A stretch of 6,578 nt of DNA from Dehalococcoidia bacterium (GTDB taxonomy: Bacteria > Chloroflexota > Dehalococcoidia > GIF9 > AB-539-J10), in contig JAUVYD010000090.1 of assembly GCA_030603265.1 (NCBI GenBank), forward strand, positions 1-6,578, read 5' to 3'. Both the position numbers and the translations under genes were made by a program. The notes beneath the pieces were generated by a model. It was not told the DNA's origin. It saw only the letters and a program-made list of their open reading frames with translations, and did no database searches. The first letter of the stretch is position 1, and each line of letters starts with the position of its first letter. Positions 1-5,656 of this stretch are shown here, one piece after another.

Positions 1-8
1 CCCCCTTT
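1..8 (-). promoter_or_regulatory. Shine-Dalgarno of an off-window leftward gene (predicted mraZ)
   Basis: Read on the minus strand, the last bases of the window are AAAGGGGG, a strong purine-rich ribosome binding site. It lies about 40 nt downstream of a minus-strand promoter and just after the MraZ-box repeats. The start codon would fall within about ten bases left of the window. The gene itself is not visible, so mraZ is inferred from the operator alone. Confidence 0.5.
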
Positions 9-15
9 AGGGAAT

Positions 16-45
16 TCGTCTCCCTTTCTCCCCACTTTTCCCCAC
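16..45 (-). promoter_or_regulatory. MraZ-box-like operator (GTGGGG repeats, 10-nt period)
   Basis: On the minus strand there are two near-identical 10-mers in tandem, GTGGGGAAAA (45-36) and GTGGGGAGAA (35-26). A degenerate third unit, AGGGAGACGA, follows at 25-16. Clusters of GTGGG/TGGG repeats one helical turn apart, just upstream of mraZ, are the known binding sites of the autorepressor MraZ, the first gene of the dcw division/cell-wall cluster. Here the repeats occupy roughly +1 to +30 of the predicted minus-strand transcript and precede a ribosome binding site, as expected. The repeats are visible directly; their assignment to MraZ rests on family knowledge. Confidence 0.75.
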
Positions 46-51
46 AATCCT

Positions 52-80
52 ATTTAAGGGCTTCCTACACGGTTTGTAAA
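52..80 (-). promoter_or_regulatory. sigma70-like promoter reading left (predicted mraZ/dcw promoter)
   Basis: The minus strand has TTTACA (80-75; 5 of 6 to the -35 consensus), a 17-nt spacer, then TTAAAT (57-52; 4 of 6 to the -10 consensus). Transcription would begin near position 45, exactly at the first GTGGGG repeat. A repressor bound there would overlap the initiation site. Confidence 0.55.
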
Positions 81-149
81 GTCCCCTCCATCCCCCAATA
101 GTCCCGGTTGAGCGGTCCAAACGTCGGAATGCGATTCTGCCCGCGTATG

Positions 150-158
150 TGGTAAAAT
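150..158 (+). promoter_or_regulatory. extended -10 promoter element for trmD-rplS-priA
   Basis: TGGTAAAAT is an extended -10 (TGn followed by TAAAAT, 5 of 6 matches to TATAAT). No good -35 sits 16-18 nt upstream, which is typical of extended -10 promoters. Transcription would start near 165 and give a leader of about 29 nt before the trmD ATG at 194. This would exclude the alternative GTG start at 149, which overlaps the element. Confidence 0.45.
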
Positions 159-193
159 CTTCAGCTTGGTGGCAAGTGCTGATTGGGGCTCCC

Positions 194-922
194 ATGCGTA
201 TAGATATCCTGTGTCTGTTTCCGGAGATGTTTGTGTCGCCCTTCAGTCACAGTATTGTGAAGCGGGCGGAAGAGCGCGGACTGGTGCAGGTTGTTGCGCA
301 TAACATCAGGGATTACACTCATGACAGGCATGGGACCGCCGATGACTATCCGTATGGCGGCGGGGCCGGCATGGTCCTCAAACCGGAGCCCGTTTTCGAG
401 GCAGCCGAACATATCGGGCAGTTGACGGGGGTAGACAACATCCCGGTTGTACTGCTGACACCTCAGGGGAGACCGTTCACGCAACGGATTGCTGCCGGGC
501 TTTCTGAGTATGCCAACCTGATGCTCATCTGTGGTCACTACGAGGGTATCGATGAGCGGGTTGCTGAGAATCTGGCGACGGACGAAATCAGCATCGGAGA
601 CTACGTGCTCACGGGAGGCGAGCTGGCGGCGATGGTTGTGGTGGACTCAGTGGTGAGGCTCATTCCCGGGGTGCTGGGCTCGGATGAGTCGGTGACAGAC
701 GATTCTCATGCGGATGGCTTGCTTGAGTATCCGCAATATACGCGGCCGGAGCGGTATCGAGGTTGGGATGTGCCGCCGATTCTGCTCTCGGGCAATCATG
801 GAGAAATTGCAGCCTGGAGGCGTCGCCAGTCTCTCTTGCGAACTGCGGCGAGACGGCCGGACCTGCTGGAAAAAGCGACATTGACTGATAAGGAGCGAGC
901 ATGGATATCAGACAACTCATAG
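194..922 (+). CDS. trmD: tRNA (guanine-N1-)-methyltransferase TrmD
   Basis: TrmD uses S-adenosylmethionine to make m1G at position 37, next to the anticodon of tRNAs reading CNN/GGN-type codons, and so prevents +1 frameshifting. The 242-residue product matches the family end to end: FPEMF at 9-13, [10 protein letters not shown] near 55-64, LLTPQGRPF at 87-95 and the trefoil-knot SAM-binding segments [10 protein letters not shown] (114-123) and [11 protein letters not shown] (133-143). The [13 protein letters not shown] segment begins at 173, and its Asp174 corresponds to the catalytic base. [10 protein letters not shown] lies near 193-202. The ATG at 194 is chosen because it gives the standard MRIDI N-terminus; a GTG at 149 would add 15 unconserved residues and overlaps the promoter. 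The ribosome binding site is weak (GGGG at 185-188). The stop lies inside rplS. The usual rpsP, KH-protein and rimM genes are absent upstream. Confidence 0.97.
   Translation: MRIDILCLFPEMFVSPFSHSIVKRAEERGLVQVVAHNIRDYTHDRHGTADDYPYGGGAGMVLKPEPVFEAAEHIGQLTGVDNIPVVLLTPQGRPFTQRIAAGLSEYANLMLICGHYEGIDERVAENLATDEISIGDYVLTGGELAAMVVVDSVVRLIPGVLGSDESVTDDSHADGLLEYPQYTRPERYRGWDVPPILLSGNHGEIAAWRRRQSLLRTAARRPDLLEKATLTDKERAWISDNS
890..895 (+). promoter_or_regulatory. rplS ribosome binding site inside trmD
   Basis: AAGGAG lies 5 nt before the rplS ATG and wholly within the trmD coding sequence. It fixes the rplS start at 901 and, with the 22-nt gene overlap, suggests that L19 translation can be coupled to TrmD while keeping its own strong initiation signal. 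Confidence 0.75.
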
Positions 923-1281
923 AACCGAAAGTGAACGAGAACATTCCTCGGTTGTCTCCAGGCGACACTGTGCGGGTCTCGCTGCGTGTGAAGGAAGGCG
1001 ACAGGGAGCGAGTGCAGCATTTCCAGGGCATGGTTATTCGTATGAGGCGTGGAGTGGACGGTGGGCGGTTCACCGTCAGGCGTGTTTCCTACGGCGTTGG
1101 CGTGGAGTACACGATTCCGTTCCAGTCGCCCCTCGTCGATGGCGTTGAGGTGCTTCGACACGGCAAGGCCAGGCGTGCGAAGCTCTACTACATGCGAAAC
1201 CTGAGTGCCAAGCGGGCCAGATTGAAGGAGCGGCGGGCGAAGGTCGTCCAGCCACAGTCCTCCGACGACGCTGACAGCTAG
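901..1281 (+). CDS. rplS: 50S ribosomal protein L19
   Basis: L19 is a large-subunit protein located at the interface with the 30S subunit. The 126-residue product has the complete family signature: [26 protein letters not shown] in the N-terminal half (beginning near residue 16), then [17 protein letters not shown] and [30 protein letters not shown]. An Arg/Lys-rich rRNA-binding stretch follows. It is about ten residues longer than the E. coli protein because of an acidic, Ser/Asp-rich tail (SSDDADS) after the conserved region; such tails vary within the family. The gene overlaps the end of trmD by 22 nt in a different frame and is followed 21 nt later by priA, so the three are probably one transcript. 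Confidence 0.97.
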   Translation: MDIRQLIEPKVNENIPRLSPGDTVRVSLRVKEGDRERVQHFQGMVIRMRRGVDGGRFTVRRVSYGVGVEYTIPFQSPLVDGVEVLRHGKARRAKLYYMRNLSAKRARLKERRAKVVQPQSSDDADS

Positions 1282-1302
1282 CTTCGCCACCTGTTAAGGC
1301 TG

Positions 1303-3711
1303 ATGCGGTACGCTGAGGTGGCAGTTGATGCCCCGGCGGGAAGCTCTACATACTCGTACTCTGTTCCTGAGGACCTCCTGCTCAGGGAGGGACAGAGCGT
1401 ATGGGTGCCGTTCGGGTCCAGGACCGCTCGAGGCGTGGTTGTTGAGGTCGCTGCCGAGCCTGCTCACGAGGCGACACGCTCCATCCTCGTGGCATCGAGT
1501 GACGTGCCTCCGCTTTCGCGCAGGCAAATAGAGATTGGCCGCTGGCTCAGCAACAAGTACCTGAGTTCTCTCTATGCGGCCCTTGCGCTCATGTTGCCGC
1601 CCGGGACTGCGCGCGAACCTGATGTCTACTACGAGGTCGTAGATGTCGCCGATGAATCTCTCCCTGCGCTGCCTGCCCGGCAGAGGGACATCCTCCGGCA
1701 CATCCGCGAGTCGGGGAAGCTCAGCCTGAAAGAGTTGCGGCGCATTCATGGCAGGACGGCTGCGGGGCAGGCTGCCGATGCTCTTGTCCGTCAGGGGATT
1801 CTTCGAAGGAGTGAAGTGCCCCGCGGGCGCCGCGTGAAGGCTCGCACTGAATTACTCGTGTCGTTGAGAGTCGACCCGCAGGAATGCGCCCGGGAAATAG
1901 TCTCGCTCCGCAAGTCGCGGGCGTGGCGGCAGGCGCAGGTGCTTGAGTTCCTTCTCTCCAGTGATGGCCCTCTGTCTCCAGGTGAGCTTCACTCCGGTTG
2001 TGGCGCCTCGCCGGCGGTGCTGCGTGCGCTCCGTGATCGCAGCCTCGTCGAGCTGCACGAACGGCGGGTGTGGAGGGACCCCCTTGCCTCTCTCAACGTG
2101 CGCTCTCTTGATGCTCCTCTGCTGACCGACTGGCAGACGAGTGCCTGGGATAGTCTGCTCGCAAGTTGGAATGATGGTTCTTCTCCGGAGTTCCTTCTGT
2201 TTGGCGTTACGGGTAGTGGCAAGACCGAGATCTACCTGCGCGCTGTCGAGCGGACGCTGGCCCTCGGTCGCCGGGCAATATGCCTTGTGCCGGAGATAGC
2301 CCTGGCAGCTCAGACCGTCGAGCGCTTCACCAGCCGCTTTCCCGGGCAGGTTGCTCTGATTCACAGTGGTCTCTCGTCAGGGCAGCAATTCGATGACTGG
2401 GAACGCGTCCGGAGTGGCGCCGCGGATGTCGTCGTTGGACCGCGCAGCGCCCTGTTTGCGCCGGTCGACAATCTCGGTCTGGTCGTGCTTGATGAGGAGC
2501 ACGAGTGGGCCTACAAGCAGGACGACCTGGCCCCGCGTTACCATGCCCGGGCGGTCGCGAAGGAACTTGCGCGGATGAATGGAGCGGCCCTCATACTTGG
2601 CAGCGCTACCCCTGACGTCGAGACATTCCACCGGGCCAGCACCGGAGGACTGCACCTGCTGGAACTGCCCCAACGCGTTGGCGGCGCCACACAATTGCCG
2701 CCGGTTGAGGTCGTGGACATGAGAACTGAGCTACGGCAGGGCAACTCCGGGCTGTTCAGCAATACACTTGTCTCAGCAATAGGCGACGCTCTGGCCCGAC
2801 GCGAGCAAGTCCTCCTGTTCCTCAATCGCCGGGGGACCGCAACGCTGGTGCAGTGTCGTCGCTGCGGGCACGTCTTCAGTTGTCCTCGCTGTTCGGTTGC
2901 TCTGGCGCACCATTCGGCCCGCGGAAGGCTGCTCTGTCATCGGTGCGGCTACTCCGCGCCCGTCCCGGAGCGGTGTCCGACATGCCGGAGTCCCCGTCTC
3001 CGCTTCATCGGCGTGGGCACGCAGCGCGTGGTGGAAGAGGTCAATTCTCTCTTTCCGCGTGCTCGCACAATCAGATGGGACAGCGATGTGCCTGCTCGTG
3101 TGAGAGGCGAGTCACGACTGCACGAGGCGGTCCACGGCGGGCATGTGGACGTGATTGTGGGAACGCAGATGGTTGCCAAGGGGCTCGATTTCCCTAACGT
3201 CACGCTTGTCGGCGTCGTCAGTGCCGACTTGGGACTCAACGTGCCTGACTACAGGTCCGGCGAACGGGTCTTCCAGTTGCTGTGTCAGGCAGCCGGCCGC
3301 GCGGGGCGAGGTGTGAAGCCGGGCCGTGTTGTCGTACAGAGCTATGCCCCTGAGAACTACGTCATTCGGGCGGCGGCGGCACACGACTACAGGAGTTTCT
3401 TCGCTGCCGAGATACGCTACAGAGAGGATGCCTACTACCCGCCGTTCTGCTCTGTCGTCCGCCTTGTGTTCGCCCATCTGAATGAGCACCGCTGCCGCCT
3501 GGAGGCTGAAAGGGTTCACGCGGAACTCGCCCGACGGGCGCGCGGAGGAGATATCCGAATCACCGGGCCGTTCCCCGCCTTCGTTTGGCGCGTGCGGGGG
3601 CGCTATCGCTGGCACATAACCGTGCGCGGTTCCCGACCGGTCGACTTGATAGCCGGGCTCCCGCTGCCACAGGGGTGGATGGTCGATGTCGACCCCGCCA
3701 GCGTTGCCTGA
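1303..3711 (+). CDS. priA: Primosomal protein N' (replication restart helicase PriA)
   Basis: PriA recognises stalled or collapsed replication forks and D-loops, unwinds the lagging arm 3' to 5' and directs reloading of the replicative helicase. The 802-residue product has the full layout. The N-terminal 3'-end-binding domain (about 1-105) includes TYSYSVPEDL and VWVPFGSR, and a winged-helix segment lies near 120-190. Helicase lobe 1 has Walker A GVTGSGKTE (301-309), Walker B DEEH (397-400), the aromatic-rich loop ending YKQ, and GSATP (433-437). The PriA-specific zinc module has eight cysteines at 518, 521, 527, 530, 545, 548, 558 and 561. Lobe 2 has GTQMVAKG (620-627) and QAAGRAGRG (662-670), and a C-terminal domain follows. 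All eight zinc ligands and the ATPase motifs are intact. The length is similar to Gram-positive PriA (E. coli is about 730). The start at 1303 gives the typical MRYAEVAVD beginning and is preceded by a short, close TTAAGG (1294-1299), so initiation may depend on coupling to rplS. Confidence 0.97.
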   Translation: MRYAEVAVDAPAGSSTYSYSVPEDLLLREGQSVWVPFGSRTARGVVVEVAAEPAHEATRSILVASSDVPPLSRRQIEIGRWLSNKYLSSLYAALALMLPPGTAREPDVYYEVVDVADESLPALPARQRDILRHIRESGKLSLKELRRIHGRTAAGQAADALVRQGILRRSEVPRGRRVKARTELLVSLRVDPQECAREIVSLRKSRAWRQAQVLEFLLSSDGPLSPGELHSGCGASPAVLRALRDRSLVELHERRVWRDPLASLNVRSLDAPLLTDWQTSAWDSLLASWNDGSSPEFLLFGVTGSGKTEIYLRAVERTLALGRRAICLVPEIALAAQTVERFTSRFPGQVALIHSGLSSGQQFDDWERVRSGAADVVVGPRSALFAPVDNLGLVVLDEEHEWAYKQDDLAPRYHARAVAKELARMNGAALILGSATPDVETFHRASTGGLHLLELPQRVGGATQLPPVEVVDMRTELRQGNSGLFSNTLVSAIGDALARREQVLLFLNRRGTATLVQCRRCGHVFSCPRCSVALAHHSARGRLLCHRCGYSAPVPERCPTCRSPRLRFIGVGTQRVVEEVNSLFPRARTIRWDSDVPARVRGESRLHEAVHGGHVDVIVGTQMVAKGLDFPNVTLVGVVSADLGLNVPDYRSGERVFQLLCQAAGRAGRGVKPGRVVVQSYAPENYVIRAAAAHDYRSFFAAEIRYREDAYYPPFCSVVRLVFAHLNEHRCRLEAERVHAELARRARGGDIRITGPFPAFVWRVRGRYRWHITVRGSRPVDLIAGLPLPQGWMVDVDPASVA

Positions 3712-3715
3712 GCAC

Positions 3716-3730
3716 TGTGGCGATGCCACA
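3716..3730. repeat. perfect 6-bp inverted repeat in the priA-flavoprotein gap
   Basis: TGTGGC, GAT, GCCACA form a perfect hairpin or operator-like palindrome 5 nt after the priA stop. There is no T-run after it, so it is not a classical terminator. It overlaps a possible weak promoter (TTGCCT at 3704-3709, 17-nt spacer, CACAAT at 3727-3732) that could drive the flavoprotein gene. It may therefore be an operator, an mRNA stem or chance; the sequence does not decide. Confidence 0.35.
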
Positions 3731-3749
3731 ATTGGAAAGGGAGTGAACC

Positions 3750-4343
3750 ATGCAGGTTCTTGGCATCATGGGGAGTCCCCGTCGCGGAAGCAATACCGAG
3801 TTGCTGCTTGACAGCGCGCTGTCGGGAGCGGGGAGCCGGGGCGCGAAGACGGCGAAGATTGTCGTGTCTGAGATGGATATCCGTCCATGCCTGGAGCTGT
3901 ATCACTGCGCCCTGGACGGTACGTGCTCGATTCGCGATGACATGCAGCAGCTCTATGGTCCGCTTGCCACAGCGGACTGCGTTATTCTTGCGTCCCCAAT
4001 CTTCTTCTACGGCCTGACGAGTCAGGCGAAAGCCCTCGTTGACCGCTGCCAGGCCCTCTGGGTCCGCCGGCACGTGCTCAAGTCGTGGCTTCCGGACGAC
4101 AGTGTCCGCAAGGGAGCACTGATTGCCGTGGGGGCGACCAGTGGACCCAGGCTGTTTGACGGAGTGGTCCTCACTTCGAGGTACTTCTTCGACGCAATCG
4201 GCGTTCGCTACGCGGACGAGCTTCTTGTGAGGGGTGTTGATGGGAAAGCACAGGTGAGGGACTTCCCGCGGCTGCTTGACGATGCAGTTGAGATGGGGAG
4301 GAGACTTGTCTCTGGAACTCCATCCGTCCACCAGTCCTCGTGA
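3750..4343 (+). CDS. Flavodoxin-fold NAD(P)H-dependent FMN oxidoreductase-type (Isf-like) flavoprotein
   Basis: This is a 197-residue protein of the NADPH-dependent FMN reductase/iron-sulfur flavoprotein superfamily, expected to be a cytoplasmic FMN-binding electron carrier or reductase. The N-terminal beta strand VLGIMGSP and the following RRGSNTELLL (8-20) form the FMN-phosphate loop. ASPIFFYGLTSQAKALVDR (81-99) is the second flavin-contacting region with the family's Y-G-x-x-S/T-x-x-K pattern. Between them, relatives carry a compact C-x2-C-x2-C-x5-C cluster motif followed by a DDM. Here the equivalents are Cys47, Leu50, Cys53 and Cys59, then DDM at 63-65, so one of the four cysteines is replaced. 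A strong ribosome binding site (GGAAAGGGAG, 3734-3743) lies 6 nt before the ATG. The gene sits 38 nt after priA and may be its last co-transcribed partner or have its own weak promoter. The exact substrate or partner cannot be read from sequence; a role in the nearby redox genes is only suggested by position. Confidence 0.85.
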   Translation: MQVLGIMGSPRRGSNTELLLDSALSGAGSRGAKTAKIVVSEMDIRPCLELYHCALDGTCSIRDDMQQLYGPLATADCVILASPIFFYGLTSQAKALVDRCQALWVRRHVLKSWLPDDSVRKGALIAVGATSGPRLFDGVVLTSRYFFDAIGVRYADELLVRGVDGKAQVRDFPRLLDDAVEMGRRLVSGTPSVHQSS

Positions 4344-4612
4344 CAGCCGTTCCCGGGGCCTTTCTCTGGAGAGCGTGTCGAGCTGACACCACTCGAACCC
4401 CTGGCTACGGTCGGGCAATGCCATTCACGAGGTCCCTGGTTCCTGTGGCCTCTTGAGGGGATGTGCGGAGGTGGAGACATCGTGGTGATGACACCAGGGC
4501 TTTCCAGGGCTGAGACTGGACGACTACGTGTTCTCATCCTTTGCAGTGCGCTCTTGTTCTTGCCGTAGAGGACATCCTGTTTTCCAGTGGTGGACCCAGC
4601 CTCACGACAGGT
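4344..4612. other. intergenic stretch without a convincing gene
   Basis: I see no supported gene or RNA here. Small structures are present: the inverted repeat GTGTC-GAGCT-GACAC (4375-4389), an overlapping TCGAG/CTCGA pair (4378-4396), and a tandem duplication of CCAGGGCT (4494-4501 and 4504-4511). None is followed by a T-run. The frame of the upstream flavoprotein stays open after its TGA for 74 codons, to a TAG at 4566-4568. That stretch has no recognisable domain and lies beyond a full-length flavoprotein, so I treat it as chance in GC-rich DNA. A 35-codon ATG reading frame within it (4461-4568) ends in a hydrophobic tail but has no convincing support. Confidence 0.5.
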
Positions 4613-4618
4613 TCCGAT

Positions 4619-4647
4619 TTGACAACTTCGAGACGCGGCGTCATACT
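4619..4647 (+). promoter_or_regulatory. sigma70-like promoter of the perR-type operon
   Basis: A perfect -35 TTGACA (4619-4624), a 17-nt spacer and CATACT (4642-4647; 4 of 6 to TATAAT) precede the regulator gene. Transcription would start at about 4654, in the middle of the palindrome at 4647-4661. This gives a short leader of about 20 nt before the ATG at 4675. Confidence 0.65.
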
Positions 4648-4661
4648 GATAACAGTTATGA
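4647..4661. promoter_or_regulatory. PerR-box-like palindromic operator
   Basis: TGATAACAGTTATGA contains the perfect inverted repeat ATAAC-A-GTTAT. It matches the Bacillus PerR box TTATAATnATTATAA at 10 of 14 defined positions. It abuts the -10 element and covers the expected transcription start, so a bound repressor would block initiation. The next gene encodes a PerR-type regulator, so autoregulation is the simplest reading. The palindrome is seen directly; its binding is inferred. Confidence 0.6.
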
Positions 4662-4674
4662 TTAGCGGAGCGTC

Positions 4675-5067
4675 ATGAGGAATACTCGACAGAGGGAGGC
4701 TATCCTGCGTGTCGTACGCCGTATGAGTTGTCATCCCACGGCGGACGAGGTCTATGCGGAAGTCAGGAAGGAGATTCCCTGCGTCAGTCTCGGCACTGTC
4801 TACCGGAATCTGAAGCTGCTTGCAGACACTGGAGAGGTGGCGCCGGTGGCAGGTGGAGGGGCGCTCAACAGGTACGACGGGTGCACGGACAACCACTACC
4901 ATTTTCGCTGTGACTCGTGCGGGCGCGTGCTCGACGTCGAGGAGCCGGTTGACACAGATCTGGACCGGAGAGTGGCCGCGCAGACGGGGCTTGCGATACG
5001 CTGTCACTGTCTTGAGTTTCACGGGCTGTGCAAAGACTGTCAAACTGGAGAGCGGGGCACGACGTGA
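4675..5067 (+). CDS. Fur-family transcriptional regulator, PerR type
   Basis: This is a 130-residue metal-dependent repressor of the Fur superfamily. The N-terminal winged helix runs from RNTRQREAILRVV to the recognition helix SLGTVYRNLKLL (38-49). The C-terminal dimerisation domain carries two CxxC pairs, Cys79/Cys82 and Cys119/Cys122, that bind the structural zinc. All five regulatory-site ligands of B. subtilis PerR align with correct spacing: His20 (H37), Asp68 (D85), His74 (H91), His76 (H93) and Asp87 (D104). The Asp at the last position favours PerR over Fur, where Glu is usual; in PerR, iron-catalysed oxidation of the two site histidines by peroxide releases DNA. The N-terminus is about 17 residues shorter than in B. 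subtilis, but the TRQR helix start is kept, and GCGGAG (4665-4670) supports the ATG. The gene has its own promoter and palindrome and leads two ferritin-like genes. Fur or a related sensor remains possible, so I leave the symbol blank. Confidence 0.9.
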   Translation: MRNTRQREAILRVVRRMSCHPTADEVYAEVRKEIPCVSLGTVYRNLKLLADTGEVAPVAGGGALNRYDGCTDNHYHFRCDSCGRVLDVEEPVDTDLDRRVAAQTGLAIRCHCLEFHGLCKDCQTGERGTT

Positions 5068-5104
5068 TTGATAGAACGGGAGTGGGCAATCGAGGGACCG
5101 CAAA

Positions 5105-5127
5105 GCTCGGCTGGACAGCCCGGGAGC
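5105..5127 (+). other. potential stem-loop in the leader of the first ferritin-like gene
   Basis: GCTCGGCT (5105-5112) can pair with AGCC (5117-5120) and GAGC (5124-5127), with loop GGAC and a 3-nt bulge. No T-run follows, so it is not a standard terminator. It lies in the 93-nt gap between the regulator and the first ferritin-like gene and could affect mRNA processing or stability. No convincing promoter is seen in this gap; TTGATA at 5068-5073 lacks a partner -10. Confidence 0.25.
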
Positions 5128-5160
5128 ATGAGCGAACGACAATGAGGGAGGAGTAGTCCT

Positions 5161-5643
5161 ATGGCAATATTCACTGCAGCCGAGCTGCTGGACATCGCGG
5201 TCGGAATCGAAAGGAATGGCGTAGCCTACTATGATTCTCTCTCTCAGGCCACTGGCGACCCGGCCCTGAAAAGGACCTGCGAACAGTTGGCTGATATGGA
5301 GCGGCATCATGTTGATGTCTTCCATCAGATGAGAAGTTCGGTGTCCGGCGCCGGCGCAGAGGTGTCGGTGGAGGACGAGGCAGAGTACGGGGCGTACCTC
5401 AAGGCGCTTATCGACTCCTCCGTGTTCACCGATGACCGTGTTGCCCGCGAACTTGCGAGGCGGGCAGAAGGTCCGGCGGAGGCGCTCCAGCTTGCCCTGG
5501 GCGCCGAGAAGGACTCGATACTCTTCTATACTGAGATGCGTGATCTGGCGCCGCAGCGTCAACGTGAGACGGTCGACAACATCATCAAGGAGGAGAGAAG
5601 CCACGTAAGGCTGCTCTCCGATCTGAAGCAACGCTACGCGTAA
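5161..5643 (+). CDS. Ferritin-like diiron protein (rubrerythrin family, no rubredoxin domain), copy 1
   Basis: This 160-residue protein is predicted to be an all-helical four-helix bundle of the ferritin/rubrerythrin (COG1633-like) group. These proteins bind two irons and reduce peroxide or oxidise and handle Fe(II) in the cytoplasm. The two-fold repeat of ligands is clear: Glu17 followed by YY at 23-24, ExxH at Glu47-His50, Glu116 followed by FY at 122-123, and ExxH at Glu145-His148. The rubredoxin CxxC pairs of classical rubrerythrin are absent, so electrons would have to come from another protein. A less conserved, acidic linker (about 60-110) joins the helix pairs. AGGGAGGAG (5145-5153) lies 7 nt before the ATG and fixes the start. 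The gene is followed 13 nt later by a paralogue. Its position after the PerR-type gene implies peroxide or iron control. Peroxidase versus iron-storage roles cannot be separated from sequence. Confidence 0.88.
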   Translation: MAIFTAAELLDIAVGIERNGVAYYDSLSQATGDPALKRTCEQLADMERHHVDVFHQMRSSVSGAGAEVSVEDEAEYGAYLKALIDSSVFTDDRVARELARRAEGPAEALQLALGAEKDSILFYTEMRDLAPQRQRETVDNIIKEERSHVRLLSDLKQRYA

Positions 5644-5650
5644 GGGGGGA
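5642..5650 (+). promoter_or_regulatory. ribosome binding site deciding the start of ferritin-like copy 2
   Basis: AAGGGGGGA, overlapping the stop codon of copy 1, lies 6 nt before the ATG at 5657. A second in-frame ATG at 5678 has only a weak AAGAGA upstream, so 5657 is preferred. The overlap with the stop codon suggests translational coupling of the two paralogues. Confidence 0.6.
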
Positions 5651-5656
5651 TGGGAG

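Noticed and set aside
108..158. TTGAGC (108-113) as the -35 of the trmD promoter
   Set aside because: It is 39 nt from the TAAAAT hexamer, far outside the 16-18 nt spacing that sigma70 promoters need.
149..193. GTG start adding 15 residues to TrmD
   Set aside because: The extra residues are not part of the conserved TrmD N-terminus, and the GTG overlaps the predicted -10 element. MRIDI at 194 is the standard start.
4375..4396. Inverted repeats after the flavoprotein gene as a terminator
   Set aside because: The stems are only 5 bp, have competing pairings and are not followed by a T-run, so a rho-independent terminator is not supported.
3603..4424. Minus-strand open reading frame of 273 codons
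   Set aside because: It is antisense to the end of priA and the whole flavoprotein gene, and no family motif is visible. It is a shadow of the real genes.
4494..4511. Tandem CCAGGGCT duplication as part of a repeat array or attachment site
   Set aside because: There are only two copies of 8 nt, with no further units, no integrase gene and no tRNA nearby.
5129..5146. Five-codon ATG reading frame before the first ferritin-like gene
   Set aside because: It is too short to support and has no ribosome binding site of its own. Its end merges with the ferritin-like gene's Shine-Dalgarno, so it is most likely chance.
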